A DNA stretch of 64,000 nucleotides from positions 7,137,501 through 7,201,500 of the forward strand of contig CP114498.1 in the NCBI GenBank assembly GCA_027186245.1, written 5' to 3'. This DNA is from Coriaria nepalensis. Taxonomy: Eukaryota > Streptophyta > Magnoliopsida > Cucurbitales > Coriariaceae. Below are positions 20,641 through 33,559 of the stretch, piece by piece (positions within the stretch are counted from its first letter, which is position 1; each line of letters opens with the position of its first letter). A program made the translations under genes and the position numbers. The notes beneath the pieces are model-generated. The model made no database searches. It saw only the letters and a list, made by a program, of their open reading frames with translations, and was not told the origin of the DNA.

Positions 20641-22860
20641 GGGGTCTTGAGAAGACCCCTCAAGCTGTAGAGTTTTGAGGTCAGAGACTTCTTAGTACTC
20701 TTTTGTCATGAGTTGTCTTCAAATACATAAGTTTCACGATTTACCTCCTCCAAGTTGCCAAATTTAGTATCCCAATAATAGTCTAGGAACTGAGGGAACA
20801 CTTAATCTATTAAAGCGGCGAACCAGTTGAGCAATTCACCAAATTTATGCTATCTTATTTGAAACAAGAACATATACTCATCCACGTGTTGCAACCATAA
20901 GGAAAAAAAATCATAAGTTAAATAAATAAATTGTTAAGAAATCTATTCATAAATCCAGTCGGTTTTGAATACTTACAAAACTATGTAGCATGCCTTAGGT
21001 CTCAGTATGTTCTCAAAAAATTATTTATTGTACTTATTGCCATCGAATCCTACTATAGTTGATATGTCCTTGGAAAATTAAGATGAGTATAGTTAGTGAC
21101 ATAATGATATATAATAAAAAATAACTTAAAATTGAGTAAATTATTCAAAATATATTTACGACTCCATGTTGCCCTTTAGCCATAGCTGCAGTACTCCCCC
21201 GTTTGCCGTATTTGAAGTAAGCAGTATCGTCACCTTCAATCCATTTTTCTTCTTATATGTTTTTTTTTCCTATGTTTATAAAGGAGATGTGATGGCCGTA
21301 TCAAACCTCCTCATCCTTTCATCTCTGTCTTGTCTTACTATTAGGTGGGGTCAAATATAACTCGACCAAATCCTTTGGATCTTCCTCACCCATAAACTTG
21401 ACATTACTCGATGCATCGTAAACAAATAGAGATGTAGTGAATGAAGGCGAATATTTGGGAGATGTCGTCGGATCCATCCCATCTCTTATATCTCTAAGCT
21501 TTTTATCCAGCTAACTGTTCATGTTATCTTTTAGCTCTCTGAATATTTTCTCCACCTTCACTGAAAAAACCATAAAAAGAGCCTTTATCTTCTTCTCTAG
21601 ATTGAAATTGTTCTACTTAGCTTTATCATTGTTATCAATTTTCCTTCCATTTTTTTCTTTGTTTTCTTCTTTGTTTTCTTCTACTTGTACTTCTTCTTCT
21701 TCCTCCAATACAAGTCAACATGTCCACCACTTCGTTGTTCTCATCCAAGAAAGGTTCCAGAGTTCTTAAATACTCTCGAGTTGCTTCTTTCTTTGTTTCA
21801 GGATTCCACGAATGACGAGCTGTATTAAATGAAAATAAAAGTCAATTAAATTTTAATATTTAATCAAGATGAAGTAAAATAGTTTAATTATTTAAATAAA
21901 ATAAGCGCTTACATGTTTTTTCCTCGTCCATTTTTTGATATTTTCATAACTTACTAGAGGGTTAATGGATGACCATCTTAAAATCCGTGACATGAGATTC
22001 TCTTCATCCCATACTGCAACCGCTTTCCAAGATAAGTAATGCCATTGTATCCAAATACTTGCATAGTAATAAATTGATTAGCACACATAAAATAACCTCA
22101 ACAACATGAAAGCCAAATAACAAAATTAAAATAGAAAGTCTAATCTATAAAGTCAAGAGAAACCCATTTAAGAAATATTTCATCTTTCTCCGTCTCGTTT
22201 AACCTCTTCGATCGGTCTCCATGTGCAATGGCCTTCTTCTAAATATCGTTCTTAAGGTATTGAATGGTAGCCTCAAAACTCAGTCTACCCAAAGGGTATT
22301 GGGATGACTGGTGTGAATTATTACCTATGGCCAATGTAAATTACTAGACTTATTCTCTCTCTTGAGCCTAGATGACTCCTTAAATGAAGTAGATAATAAC
22401 CATCTTCACAATTTCATCATTCTCGATTTTCCGTGGTGTAACATTGCTTATGAATCTCTGTGCATGCTCTGAAACTTTTACGACCTTCCCACCAATATAT
22501 TTTCTCAACATGTGGTCATCTTTTTCTATTCGCCTAGTAATGTACTTAGAAGGATAATCATAACATTTCAACCCCGTCACTATTGAAAACTTCCTTAGAC
22601 CCAACCACATATGCTTCATATGTTACTTAAACCACAAATCATGCTTCTTTTTACACTCTTTTTGTCAGAGAATGAAAAAGTTTACAATTTGGCAAATATT
22701 TTTTATATTAGCCTTCACATCAAGAAAGGGACCTAGGCAAGTATCTTTAAGCATCTTCAACTGTCGTGGGGTTAGCTTTGCCTTTGTAATGTCATAAATC
22801 ACAACTTCTTACTTTGTTATCACAGAAGTACAGATCTTGAAACAGAGTCCATCGTTAAGT
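20640..22860 (-). pseudogene. Decayed Ulp1-like/DUF1985 gene of MULE A, copy 1
   Basis: On the minus strand a DUF1985-like N-terminal region is readable. It begins with KLTPRQLKMLKDTCLG (about 22740-22790) and continues with 'SIVTGLKCYDYPSKY' and 'NDEIVKMVIIYFI' (22380-22590). An acidic Glu/Lys-rich linker follows (opposite CTTCTTCTTCT at 21640-21710). The end near 20760-20910 matches copy B at 36.84-37.0 kb ('ggaactgagggaa(c/t)acttgatctat'). The Ulp1 catalytic part is cut away by the telomere-like array. Such genes are carried by a known class of plant MULEs and may have had SUMO-protease ancestry. Many stops; dead. Confidence 0.65.
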
Positions 22861-22979
22861 ACAAGTTCAAGCTCGGGAGGTATTGGAGGTTGATCACCCT
22901 AAAAACAATAAATAAAAAATTAAATGTTAGTATACACAAATATAAGCTAAGCAATCAAAAAATACTTGAAAGTGAAGAA

Positions 22980-23150
22980 AAAACCGTGATGCTCTACGGC
23001 TTGATCGACCTTTGAAGGGGCCATCGAGGAGTAGAGTAGTTTATACTAGTCTACTCTATGGATCGATGGCCTCTTCACAAGCCCATCGAGTCATATAGTA
23101 GTTTGAAATAACTACTCTACTGTTTGAGGACATTAAAACTTGAACAATTT
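22980..23150. repeat. CATCGAG/CTCGATG motif cluster A1
   Basis: Upstream of Ulp1 copy 1 lie several short words of the form 'ccatcgag' and 'gatcgatggc', in both orientations, mixed with 'gagtagagtag / ctactctact' inverted words. Similar clusters flank the other two Ulp1-like copies. Confidence 0.55.
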
Positions 23151-23385
23151 AACTCTAAATCAATCAAATTCCATGAAAAAAACGTAAGAACTCAATTTAA
23201 ACATTTCTAACCATAATTCCATCAAATCCCATGGAACAAAAAACCCTAATTTTTAACACTATTTTACCTCGATTGCTTAAATGAGGTTTTTCCGACATTG
23301 ATTCTAGCGCTGCTTACAGCCTTTTCACTTCATGTTCAGGTGAGATTAAGGGATTTTATACATATATATATATATATTATGATTT

Positions 23386-24103
23386 AATGAATAGGTTTTG
23401 TTGTGATTGTGGTAAAGAGATGAGGGTTTTATAAGACATAGACTTTCAACTCTTTTTTATGTTTGTCGAATTGCTCGATGGCTATGGTTCAGTAGCCGTC
23501 GAGTAATCGAGTCTATAGGAAAGACTTAAAAGTCTTTATCCACTTTGTCTGATTTCTTGATGGCTCCGCTTTAAAAAGCCATCTAGCAATCGGGTTTATA
23601 GTACAGAAGCATCTAAGTCTCTATCTACTTTGTCCGATTGGTCGATGGCTCATCTTTAGAACCACAAAGGTTGAACATTTCATCATTGTACTTAAAAGTT
23701 AGACCTTTATATCATAACTTAATGTTTAAATAATAGGCTTAGAATCATAAAAGTTGAACTTTTTATCATTAGACCTAAATGTTAGACATTTATATCATAA
23801 CCTAATGTTTAAATATTAGATTTAAAGAAGAGCCATTGAGCAATCAGGAAAAAGTTAACAAACACTTGGAAGTCTCTATTCTATAAACCCAATTGCTCGA
23901 TGGCTCCTTAAATAGGAGCCATGGAGAAATCAAACAAAGTGGACAGAGACTTTCAAGTCTTTGTTCTATACACCTGACTACTCCATGGCTATTCAACCAT
24001 GAGCCATGAAACAATCGAGCAAATAGAAAAAAAAAAAACTTGAAAGTTTTTATCCTATAAAACCCTCATCCCTTTGCCACAACCACAACAAAACCTGTTC
24101 ATT
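23386..24103. repeat. ~720-bp foldback with a tandem repeat in the loop
   Basis: The left arm (about 23386-23657) and right arm (about 23824-24103) are inverted copies. Matching words include 'ggttttgttgtg', 'gatgagggttttata', 'tgctcgatggct', 'gtc(t/c)actttg' and 'gggtttata'. The 166-base loop is exactly two direct 83-bp copies (23659-23741 and 23742-23824) beginning 'gaaccacaaa' and 'gaatcataaa'. The arms carry the same CTCGATGGCT motif as the MULE-end clusters, so this may be a MULE terminal inverted repeat pair or a foldback element. Confidence 0.72.
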
Positions 24104-24359
24104 CAACAAGAATATATAAATCTCTATTACAACCAAAATAAAAACTTGTTCCTTCAACAAGAAAGATAATAAATATCCATTACAACCACAACAAAATGCA
24201 ATCTTTACGACCAAGACCATAACAAAATTTAATTTTTACAACCACAACCACTATCTCAGCCACAAGGGTTTACACATTCACATTTACAACTAATAATGGT
24301 CAACTAATAACCATTAAACTACCTACATTATCAACTAACATAGGTTTAAATATTCCTGA
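24104..24359. other. Low-complexity intergenic DNA
   Basis: 'ccacaacaaaa' and 'attacaacca' repeats; no gene seen. Confidence 0.4.
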
Positions 24360-26780
24360 TAAATTGAAGTGCCTATTTTGAAGCGAAACAATGAAATATT
24401 CTCATCATTAATGGGATGTAGATTAGTGCCTAAATAGTGGTACTTCATGTATTTGAGCATATACTCCACAGTTCTCTAACTTCTCGGTATCGTTTGCAAG
24501 CAAGCCTTTCATCATATCCACTTTGAATGGCTCAAGGGGAACTACATTCGGACAATCATCAGTAAGTATGAGAGTATTGTACACAAAGGTTTTGGCTTTG
24601 TCCTGAATTTAGTTTTGTCTCTTTTGTTGAAGGATGAGCCGTGTAAAACAATGATAATCCTCCGTGGTATATCAACAATCAACCCCCCTCCCTCCAATGC
24701 TAGTCTAGGATGTTTAAAGGCATGTATACTTGCTCTACAACCGTCCATCTGCATCCTCGAATAGGCTTCTCTCCAATCACATATTCATAGAGTAGAGTGT
24801 TGAATCCAAATTCATGTTCTTCTCGTTCCACCTTAGTCTATTTGATACACATTTCATCTTAATAAACTGTCACGTACTCAGTGAAGACACAATCAACGAA
24901 GGAAGAGTTTTGGTTGAGCACGTCATTGAACTTTTTTGGTCTCATCCTTAGCAAATGCAAGTATGCATCTACGTGCTAGAACAAGACATTTTAGCAAAGT
25001 AGGCAAGAACAATGAATATGAAATAATTTAAACCCTTATTTTAATAATTTCACGACTTATATCACTTTTAAGCTACTCTCCGGGAATGATTATGTCTTCA
25101 AACCATTTTTTATCCCATTTCTGATTATCGAATCTAATGACAAGCGTCTTGTTAGAAAAAGTGAAAACATGAGCACTTTCTAATGTATAACCCTACCAAA
25201 AAATATATTTAAAATTAGATAAATTAATAAACATTGAAAAAAAGGTACTTGTTAATTTCTTTTTTAGCTATATCTCTAAACATTTTATCCATATTTCTCA
25301 TCCTATTATGGAGGTATTAAACATTTGCGTAACCTTTCCCATCTCCTGTCTTTAAAACTCATCATAGTCACTTCTACAACCTCCTTTACACCCTCAAGAC
25401 TATCACTTTTCTTTCTTTCCCTACTGTCTTGGTCCCCGATGGCTTCCTTTTATTTTCCTTTTTCACATTCGTCATCCTTTTCTTCTTTTTACATCCTCTT
25501 CTTCTTCTTCAATCGACTCAATTGGTTCAACATAAGGGTTATGAACTTCCTCATCTAATTCCCTCGTCAAAATATCAACGACTTTGTCTTCCTCATCTAT
25601 AAGTTATTCTAAGGACTTCAAATTTTGCTGACCTTCTTCTTCCTAAAAAACTTTCAATATTCTATGGACGGTGAGCTGAATTACAAGAAAACTAAGGTCA
25701 AATATAATTAAATAATTTTGATGAACTTAAAACATATAAACTAATGCAAGACACCTGCCTCCTTCATTATGTAACCATGATTCGGCATTTTTGTAGGTTA
25801 CAACATGCGACTCTATGGACATCTAGTTCAAAATATGGGGCATTGAATTATGGAGTTTTTATTGAGTAGCTTTTTATGTAATGAATGGAATAGATTCATA
25901 AGCCCATGCCTGCAAAGACCCTAATAGATTAGCACATAACTTAATTACAATCGACAATAATAAAAAAGAAATACAATCATAAAAAATATAAACTTAAACA
26001 CTAAAATATTAACCTATAAAGCAAGCATAAATCTTACTAACATTTATATTGCCTCTTTGCCTTCCACCCATTTTTTTATTCGTGACGGCCTTCTCCACTA
26101 TATTCTTCTACAGTGAATCAATTGTTTTCTCAAATGAAACTCTATCCTAAGGGTACGCATTGAACTTCGACATATTACTTGCAATAGACAACGAAAATGA
26201 CTTTTCTTGATCTCTTGAGACACGGGGACCGCCTCTATGAAGTACATAAGAGCTATGTAATGATGTCATTGTTTTTGTTAATCCACTTTTTGATCCTCTT
26301 TCCCAGCTCTATAACTATAAAAGAAGTCCCATCCAAATACTTATTCAATAGCCGGTTGTCTTTTCCCAATTGCTCGGTCATTGTCATCATAATACACGTG
26401 ACACTTCATTTCGATCACCAAGGAAAAATCTTTCATATCGAACCACATAGGCTTGTTGCCGACCAAGAACCACAACTCCTTTTTCTTCTCGCACTCAACT
26501 CGTCAAATAATGAAAAAGTTAAGGAGTTTACCATAGTTGTTGAGCTTCGGATCCACATCGAGGAAGTGTCATAAACATGTTGACTTAAACACCGCCAACT
26601 GTTTTGCGGTGAGCCTTTTATTTATATCAGCAACAACAACTTCTTGCATGGCAATCACGAAGATGCGACCTTTATATATATATGTAAAAAAGACCTTCCG
26701 TGAGGATGGGTGTAAGAACACAACGGATTGCAGCTTCTTCCACCTAAACTTCAACACAAACATGCAACACCAAAAATTAA
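24360..26780 (-). pseudogene. Decayed Ulp1-like/DUF1985 gene, copy 2
   Basis: On the minus strand the order is as follows. First a DUF1985-like start with RLTAKQLAVFKSTCL (about 26570-26625), then an acidic linker (opposite CTTCTTCTTC near 25495). A Ulp1-like segment follows, with VYMPLNI, a HW pair near 24690 and 'IVDIPRRIIIVLH'. Next is 'PLEPFKVDMMKGLLAND', and finally ENCGVYA around 24460-24475. The last matches the catalytic-Cys motif (D/N-C-G-V-Y) of C48 peptidases. Frame changes and stops break it throughout. No transposase accompanies this copy, so it is either a duplicated arm of MULE A or a second, truncated element. Confidence 0.6.
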
Positions 26781-26859
26781 TAAGAAATAATTAAAAGGTA
26801 AAAAATAAACAAATAAATAAATTTAAATTTAAATTATGAAATTAATTCTAACTTACAGT

Positions 26860-27065
26860 CCCGATTACTCGATACCCCTTATTGTTGAGCCATCAAGAAA
26901 TCAGGAAGAGTACAGAGGCTTGTGAATCTCTGACTACACTTCCCAATTGCTCAATAGCTCAACAATAAAGTGTATCGAACAATTGAGATGGTAAGGCAGA
27001 AACCTCAGCCTATGTGTTAACTTTCAGATTGCTCAATACTTATTATTGCAAGCCATTGATTAAGG
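26860..27065. repeat. CATCGAG-type motif cluster A2 with a hairpin
   Basis: The words 'actcgata', 'ttgttgagcc', 'attgctcaatagctcaacaataa' and 'gtatcgaacaattgag' form an inverted pair (TTGTTGAGC with GCTCAACAA, about 26882-26970) just upstream of Ulp1 copy 2. Confidence 0.5.
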
Positions 27066-27739
27066 TGTCATCCTATTTCTGTCGTTTACTGCCCTCCGGC
27101 GACACATCCTTTTACCGTTTCTTCCTAGTGGTTTGCTTCTAATAGCTCCAGCTTGTACGAGCCAATTTCAAAAATTAAAGGTGAAAGATATGGAGAGAGA
27201 GAGAGACAGAGGAAGATGAAAAGACATAGAAAGAAAATGAAGTAGTTAAAGCTTTTTCCGGTTTGAAGATCGTGTAATCTGGGTTGGAAGGAGGGGAAGA
27301 CAACAAACAATTTCCTTCTCTTTTTTTTAATCATTCTATATATGTTAGTAAAATTTAAAATAGAAAAAAATAACAAAGTTATTTTGGCAATAAAATTTTT
27401 TATTTTATGGGCCTAATATTTAAATCCTACTTTAAATTTGGGCCACTCTTCTGACTTCTCTCTTTATTATTTGAGTATACTTTTGAAGAGGAAAAAAAGA
27501 AAAAGAAAAAGAAAAAGGAACCATTTCATCAATTTTGAGCGTAAAAAGAACGGATATTACATATAACGTTCTACAATCGATTCCACAGTTGCATCTCAAA
27601 CTAAAGCATTTACAAAGCAACTATCCATTACCATTACCCATCTAGGACATACAACTAATAACATCATCAACAGATTCAATAAAATAAAAATAAAAACCTA
27701 AACTATGCTGCATATAGATTTAATTGTATCCTTCCACCA
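27066..27739. other. Intergenic DNA between MULE A and the ARV1-like gene
   Basis: A purine-rich patch (27180-27245) and AT-rich DNA follow. The 3' untranslated region of the ARV1-like gene probably lies in the last 100-200 bases. No other gene is seen. Confidence 0.4.
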
Positions 27740-29471
27740 TTATTTCAAAACCTGTGTGGCCAAAAACTTAGCTGCATGGGCTCCAAAACACACTGCAACA
27801 CATCTACTCATCTCCGACTCGGTAATCACTGGGAACATATACAAGGTCATGTTAAGGACCGTGAGAAACTAAGAACAACAAAAAGCATCATGATACATGA
27901 TATAATTAGTCATATGTGTGAAATTCTAGAAAGGATAGAGAATCGATCATGTTTATAAAAGAATATAAACAATGGCACATAGATATGTTGTTATCTTACC
28001 TTTTACTGCTACTGCATTGGACGATAAAATGAACAAGTCAATGATGAAGACCACTGTGGATGGAAATTCCCAAACCTGCACAAATCCCGAAATAATTAGA
28101 GAGGTATACTGTGAAGTAAACCATAAACTCGAAAAATGCAAGAGGAATCAAGAAAATCATACCATCATGGTGATAAGAAACATCTTGAAGTAGCTCGAGA
28201 TGATGATTGCAAGAAAAAGTTCTTTGAACCTGAGAGTGGAAAAAAAGAAAAACAAACAGAATGAAGCTAAATTCACACGCATGCCCTGATTGGGTTTAAA
28301 GTCAGTTTCTTATAAGAAACTATCATAAGAGTTATTAAAGGTCTTACATAGTAAGATTTGTGGAAGTGCTAAAAAATATCCTTGTTGCAAGGAGGAAAAT
28401 ACAAACGAATAGAAAATTTGCGAGAATAACATCCACCAATACCTACAATTTAAAAATCGGTAGCTCATTCATCAGATATCAAAAACATTATAACATTAAT
28501 AGAAATACTTGAAAAATTTTCATCTCGGAGAAATTTTTCCAAACCTTTAGGGAGCTTCCAACTAATGATGGAAAGCTTGTGGACAAATCACCTTCTTTGT
28601 TGGCCGTTCTTAGGAGCAGGCTTCTGTCTAGAAGATTTTAAGGCACGCTTCATCTCAAAGCATTTTTTTAAGGAGAATTTAGATTGCACTCTGAAACAAA
28701 AAAGGATACAAGCATCCAAAAGAAAGAAACCCAAAGTGGACCACAGGAGTGATCCCTGAAAAATGGTGCAAGCAAAACCATGTTACTACTGAACAGAGAA
28801 CAAAAGGAGCTAAATTGAATTAGTAACATGTTATTAGTTAGTACTGATTCAATTATTCACATAGTACGAGAAAGATATCTTAGAATACAAATTCTGTATA
28901 TATAATTGACAAGAGTATATATCAGTCTAGCAAAACTAAAAACCAATGACAGAAAACAAAAGGACTAACATTGAAAAAGAAGACGACTTTAATTCAACTG
29001 GAATTGAGGAAATTAGGTATAAAAATTGCACCTGAAAATCCTGATTGTTTCTATTGATTACATTATGAAGAAGATGCCTATAAGCTTGGGGCTTGTGAAG
29101 AATCAAATCTAATAGAACAATCTGGAAAATAACTAAATTAATTGATATAAGTGAGAAGAAGAAAGGGGGAAAGAAGAAAAAGTGAGTAAACTTACCATGA
29201 CTTCACATTCTATGTAATCATCTGCAACAGCTTTGCAATTCTCCTGATGGAAATTAAAAAATTAAACAACAAGGAAATAACAATTATGAGCTCAGAAAAG
29301 TATGGAATCTGAAAAATAAATAAATGAAAAGAGGAAAAAGTACAAATTAAGCTGAGATTAAATTACACATTTCATTAGACGGATGTTTCCAGGTGAGTAT
29401 TGGACGAACAGTGATTTGATTCCGAATCCGCACTGAACACAACGATAATCTTTCGTCGTCTCTCCTTCCAT
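27740..29471 (-). CDS. ARV1-like: ARV1-like endomembrane lipid-homeostasis protein, nine exons
   Basis: Exons on the minus strand are 29471-29367, 29243-29196, 29121-29032, 28755-28710, 28627-28545, 28442-28348, 28229-28163, 28075-28000 and 27828-27740. All have GT...AG borders and compatible phases, summing to 699 nt (232 residues), close to the length of plant ARV1. Recognisable stretches are CGFGIKSLFVQYSPGNIRL, MKCENCKAVADDYIECE, DLILHKPQAYRHLLHN, VLVDVILANFLF, SSYFKMFLITMMVWEFP and FIIDLFILSSNAVAVK. Cysteines 11, 14, 35 and 38 form the N-terminal zinc-ribbon-like CxxC...CxxC pair, and several hydrophobic helices follow. ARV1 is an ER membrane protein needed for normal sterol and sphingolipid distribution. 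The open frame extends 72 codons upstream of Met 29471, but that part is not ARV1-like and is probably 5' leader. Confidence 0.88.
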
Positions 29472-30230
29472 TTTCCAAGCTCTTCTCTTGTCTTTCACTG
29501 CGATTGGATAGAAAAAAGCAGAAGAAAATTGCAGAGGTGAGAAATCAATGGCGAACTTTGTCAGGGGTTTTGCTGTCGCTGTGTTTAATAATAACCGAAG
29601 GAGGGAGAGAGGGAAAAAGAGAGTACAGGAGTAGGAGCCTTCTTCAGGCCATCGGCCCATATTTGTATTCAAGACGGACCGGCCCATCTTCTCAAGGCCT
29701 ACTCACGCTATGGTCGATAGACTGGACTGGCTAATTAAAATATGTTGCTATGGGCTAATTTGATTACCCGATCCAACACAGCCCGGGTCACGACTTTGTA
29801 GCCTTAGGTTTCTCTTGCCATTTAGGTTGAACTCGTTAGCTAATTTGGACTAGCGTTTGAAATTGAAGTTTGCTCTTACGATAAGAAAAGAAAAAACAGA
29901 AAATTGAAAAAAAAATTAATTAATTAATTTTAAAAAGAGACAAATATAAATTAATAAATACAGAGATCAACTGTTCTTAATCTTAACAAACAGAAGTTGC
30001 TTGCATTAATTAGATTATAATTCTAGTTTAAAATGGGATGAATTATATATATATATATAGTATATAGTATATAGTATATATGCTCATCTAATTATCTTAT
30101 ACTCCATGCTTGCTTATATTATATTATTTATAAGAAAAATATTATTATTGATAATTGGTTATAATTAATTCTCAAGTCTTCACACAATTATAATGAATTA
30201 TAAAATATTTAATAATTATAATAAATGCAG

Positions 30231-30267
<37 letters not shown>

Positions 30268-33200
30268 GATTATGGCCTGTGTGTTGTACGGATTTTATCT
30301 TAGAATATATGTACACAATATATTTAGAATACTTTTAGATAATTTAATTGATTGTATTTTGTATAATATATGATCGAGTCAACATATACAGAAACTAACA
30401 TTACAGAATACCGATGCATTATCAATTTTTATTTCATCAAAAATATAATTAGGATGATATGATCACTTTTCATTTCCATTTTGTATTTTTTTTTTTTAAT
30501 TCTTATTATCAATTAAAGTTTTATGCTCTAGAGTTTTAGATTTATGATTTTATGTTTTAGGGTTTTCTTTAGATAAAAAATGAGCTTTATTTTTTTTTTT
30601 TTTTTTTTTTTTGCAAGCATTTTTTATTTATTTAAGGAAAGATAAAGAAGATTATTAATTTATATTTAATATTAAATTTATTATGAATTGAGTCTATTTT
30701 AGTAAGTTTGATTATAAAATCTAATACTTGATGTGTTATAGAAAATTAAAAACGGACAAGAGTAACGTGTTTCCTTAAAAAGGAATATGCGAGTAATCAT
30801 TAATTTGTATTTAATGTTGAATTATTATACAGTGAAATTATTTTAGTAAGTTTGACTATAATAATGGAATATGAAGGGTTTTCATACGCCATGTTATAGG
30901 AAATTGAAAATTCATAGGTGGGTAGTAATTCTATGATGAGCTCAAATTTTATCATATAAATTAGTTGTCTAACCTGTGAAATAATAATGAATATGATATT
31001 CTTATAAACAACATAAAGAGTAAATTGGAGAGAACACTCGTTTAATAGTTAAATTATAATGTAAAGTTACTTTCTCATCAAATATAATCATATCGAGATT
31101 AATAAATTTATTTGTTTTAAGATTAAGAATATCTCATATTCTTGTAATTCTCACTTTTATATGTCAATTTTCATTTTCATCATGAAAATTACTAACATAA
31201 TTATAATTTTGACTTTCAACCATATTAGAAAGTAATAGTATTGAAAATATGAAAGTTGTGTGAAGAGATACAAAGTTGAAACGAGTGAGATGCGAAATCA
31301 TGTAACAGGAAAGCTACGAGTGAGATGAGAAATGAGGGTTACTTATTTATAGATTATTTTTTTTTCCTTTTTTACTAAGAAAAAGAATAATGTAAATAAT
31401 TATTTATTTTTTCATTAGCTTAATATTTTGGGTGGTCTTCATCAATTTTCAAATTTAAATTTATTTACATAAAATCATAACCTTATCAAACAAAAACTAT
31501 AATAAGATTATAGTGATTCTATTAATTATCAAAATAAAAACAATGATAAAATTAAGAGAAAAAAATTAACGTAAATAACTATTTCTTTTTGTTAATTCAC
31601 TTTTTAGTTCCTATGTGGTACAAATTTTACAAATTCGTCAATATATAGTCTTCGGCCAACTCTTTAATTCTAGTGTAGTTCGATTGTATTTTTAGTCCTT
31701 ATGATCGGATTTCAACAACCGGTACTAACATGACACGTTGCATAGCATGCCATGTTGTTAATTTATTATTATTTCTTATCTAATTTTTCTTTAAAAAAAG
31801 TTAGATAAAATAAAAAGAAATCCGGTCCGGTTTCTCGAAAAAAAAAATCTAAATAATTCATTTTTTTTCCAAAGAAATCGATTGAAACGATCCAATCTCT
31901 TCGTAGATATCCAAATCAAATCAAGTCTATCATAAAAACACCAACCAGATAGATTTTTGGTTCTTCGTGACAAAGAACCGAATCGATCAATCAGATCCAT
32001 CTTTTTCGTTATGAAGACGAACTAAACTCTTGAGATGTAAATAAAGAAAAAAGAAACATAACTGAATCTGGGTCGAGTTCTTGTTCTTCATGTGTGAAGC
32101 TTGCTGCATAAGAAATACCAAGCTTCGTTATAGAGCTTAGGTGCACACATGGGAAACTCATCGACGCTTTTCCCTACTTCTCTTTCTGTTCTGAAAATTA
32201 TGTATTCTTATGTTAAAATAGAGAAGTATAAAATGTATCAGAAGAACAAAGGTACAAATTCCGACTCTTGAACTACTTGATTGGATAATTTTCAACTGCT
32301 ATGATTATGAATACACCATCAATACAAAATGCAGCAGAATTCAAATGCTTGACATCTTCACACAAAGAACACAAACCAAAAGAGGGGAGGGGGGAAGAAA
32401 AAACAAAAAGAGCTTAGCAGCCAAAGATGACTTTTATTTATTTATTTGTGTTAAGCTGGGAATTGAAGTAGATATGATGAATAAAGAAAGGAGTAGAGCA
32501 TGAGCTAGGTGGGTAGGCAAGTGGGGCGGGGCTGCGTTACTTATTATGAAGTGGGAAAGCGACGGATCAGCCGAACAGGCCCGGCGGGTTCACAGAGAAC
32601 AGGGTAGGGATGCATGCAGTAAACTATTTTTGTATTAATTATATATATAATATATTATATTTTCATAGTATAGTAGTAGAGTGGGGTTAGCATGTGTACT
32701 TACGTACAAGGAAAGGAGCACCTCCTTCCTTCTTCTTACTAATTACTTGCTTATGGAGGGGTGAATGATAAATTCTTGACTTATGTATTATTATCATAGT
32801 TTAATAAATGAAATCGTAATATATATATTTGATTCGGTCAATTAAATATGTTATATAACCCTACCCTACTCATTTTTATGTCATTACTCAAAATTAAATG
32901 TGTGAAAAATAATTCATTCATTTTTATAACATTTTCATAATTAAGATTTATAGTTGAAAAATTACAATATAGTTAAGAGATAAATTGTAATAAATATAAA
33001 TTAGGACGGACAATGATAGATATATATGAAAAATTTTAATAATTTTAAGTTAAAATACTAATTAAAAAAATAAAATAAAATAAAATAAAAAAGAAAATTC
33101 GAGGAAAGCTTGTAAAATTTTTTACTTTAACATGGTGAATATAAATTATATAAACTATTCGATCAATTATAATAATCAATTTATTTGAATTTGGATTCCA

Positions 33201-33540
33201 ACCTAGCTCACAGCGAGAGAATGGAGGTTGGAGGTTGGTGGTGGCTGTGGCAACCGTGATGACTATGTGAGTAGTGGTGGAGGCATGGGCGAGACTAAGG
33301 GGGTGACGACCACCGCCTTCAATATTGCCAAAATTAAAAATTAGTTTTAAAATTACTAAAATTTTATAAATAAATCTTTAGATATATACATATTCGAAAT
33401 TGTGCTTATGTGGCAGTTTTAAGTAGGCTATGAGAGAATAGAGGTAAAACGTAGTATTAATAACGAAATGATGCCAACCATGCAAATTAGGAGTACGATG
33501 ATAACTTCTTAATAAAAGAAATATTGACCAAGAGTTGCCA
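29472..33540. other. AT-rich intergenic DNA with microsatellites and dispersed repeats
   Basis: The ARV1 leader and promoter probably lie at 29472-29800 (GAGGGAGAGAGGG-type sequence). Further right there are (TA)n runs at 30045-30080 and about 30233-30264, a poly-T run near 30592-30612, and AT-rich DNA. A dispersed repeat at about 31590-32050 is shared with 46580-47230. No protein gene is recognised; the short frames are chance. Confidence 0.45.
31590..32050 (+). repeat. Dispersed repeat, copy 1 (related copy at 46.6-47.2 kb)
   Basis: The shared run of words, in the same order in both copies, includes 'cttatgatcggattt(c/a)aa', 'catgttgttaat', 'aatcgattgaaacgatc', 'gatcaatc' and 'gaagac(g)aa(a/c)c', ending 'ctcttgagatg / tcttgagagg'. 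It has no coding content and is probably a non-autonomous transposon or retroelement fragment. Confidence 0.5.
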
Positions 33541-33559
33541 CCAACAACCCATACATCAC

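Noticed and set aside
28545..28757. A single long exon reading through 28757-28565 in the ARV1-like gene
   Set aside because: That frame ends in a stop and loses similarity. Splicing at 28710/28627 restores the expected AYRSLLLR segment and keeps phase with the next exon.
29472..29687. N-terminal extension of the ARV1-like protein
   Set aside because: The frame is open but the extra 72 codons do not resemble ARV1. The Met at 29471 precedes the conserved cysteine motif at the expected distance.
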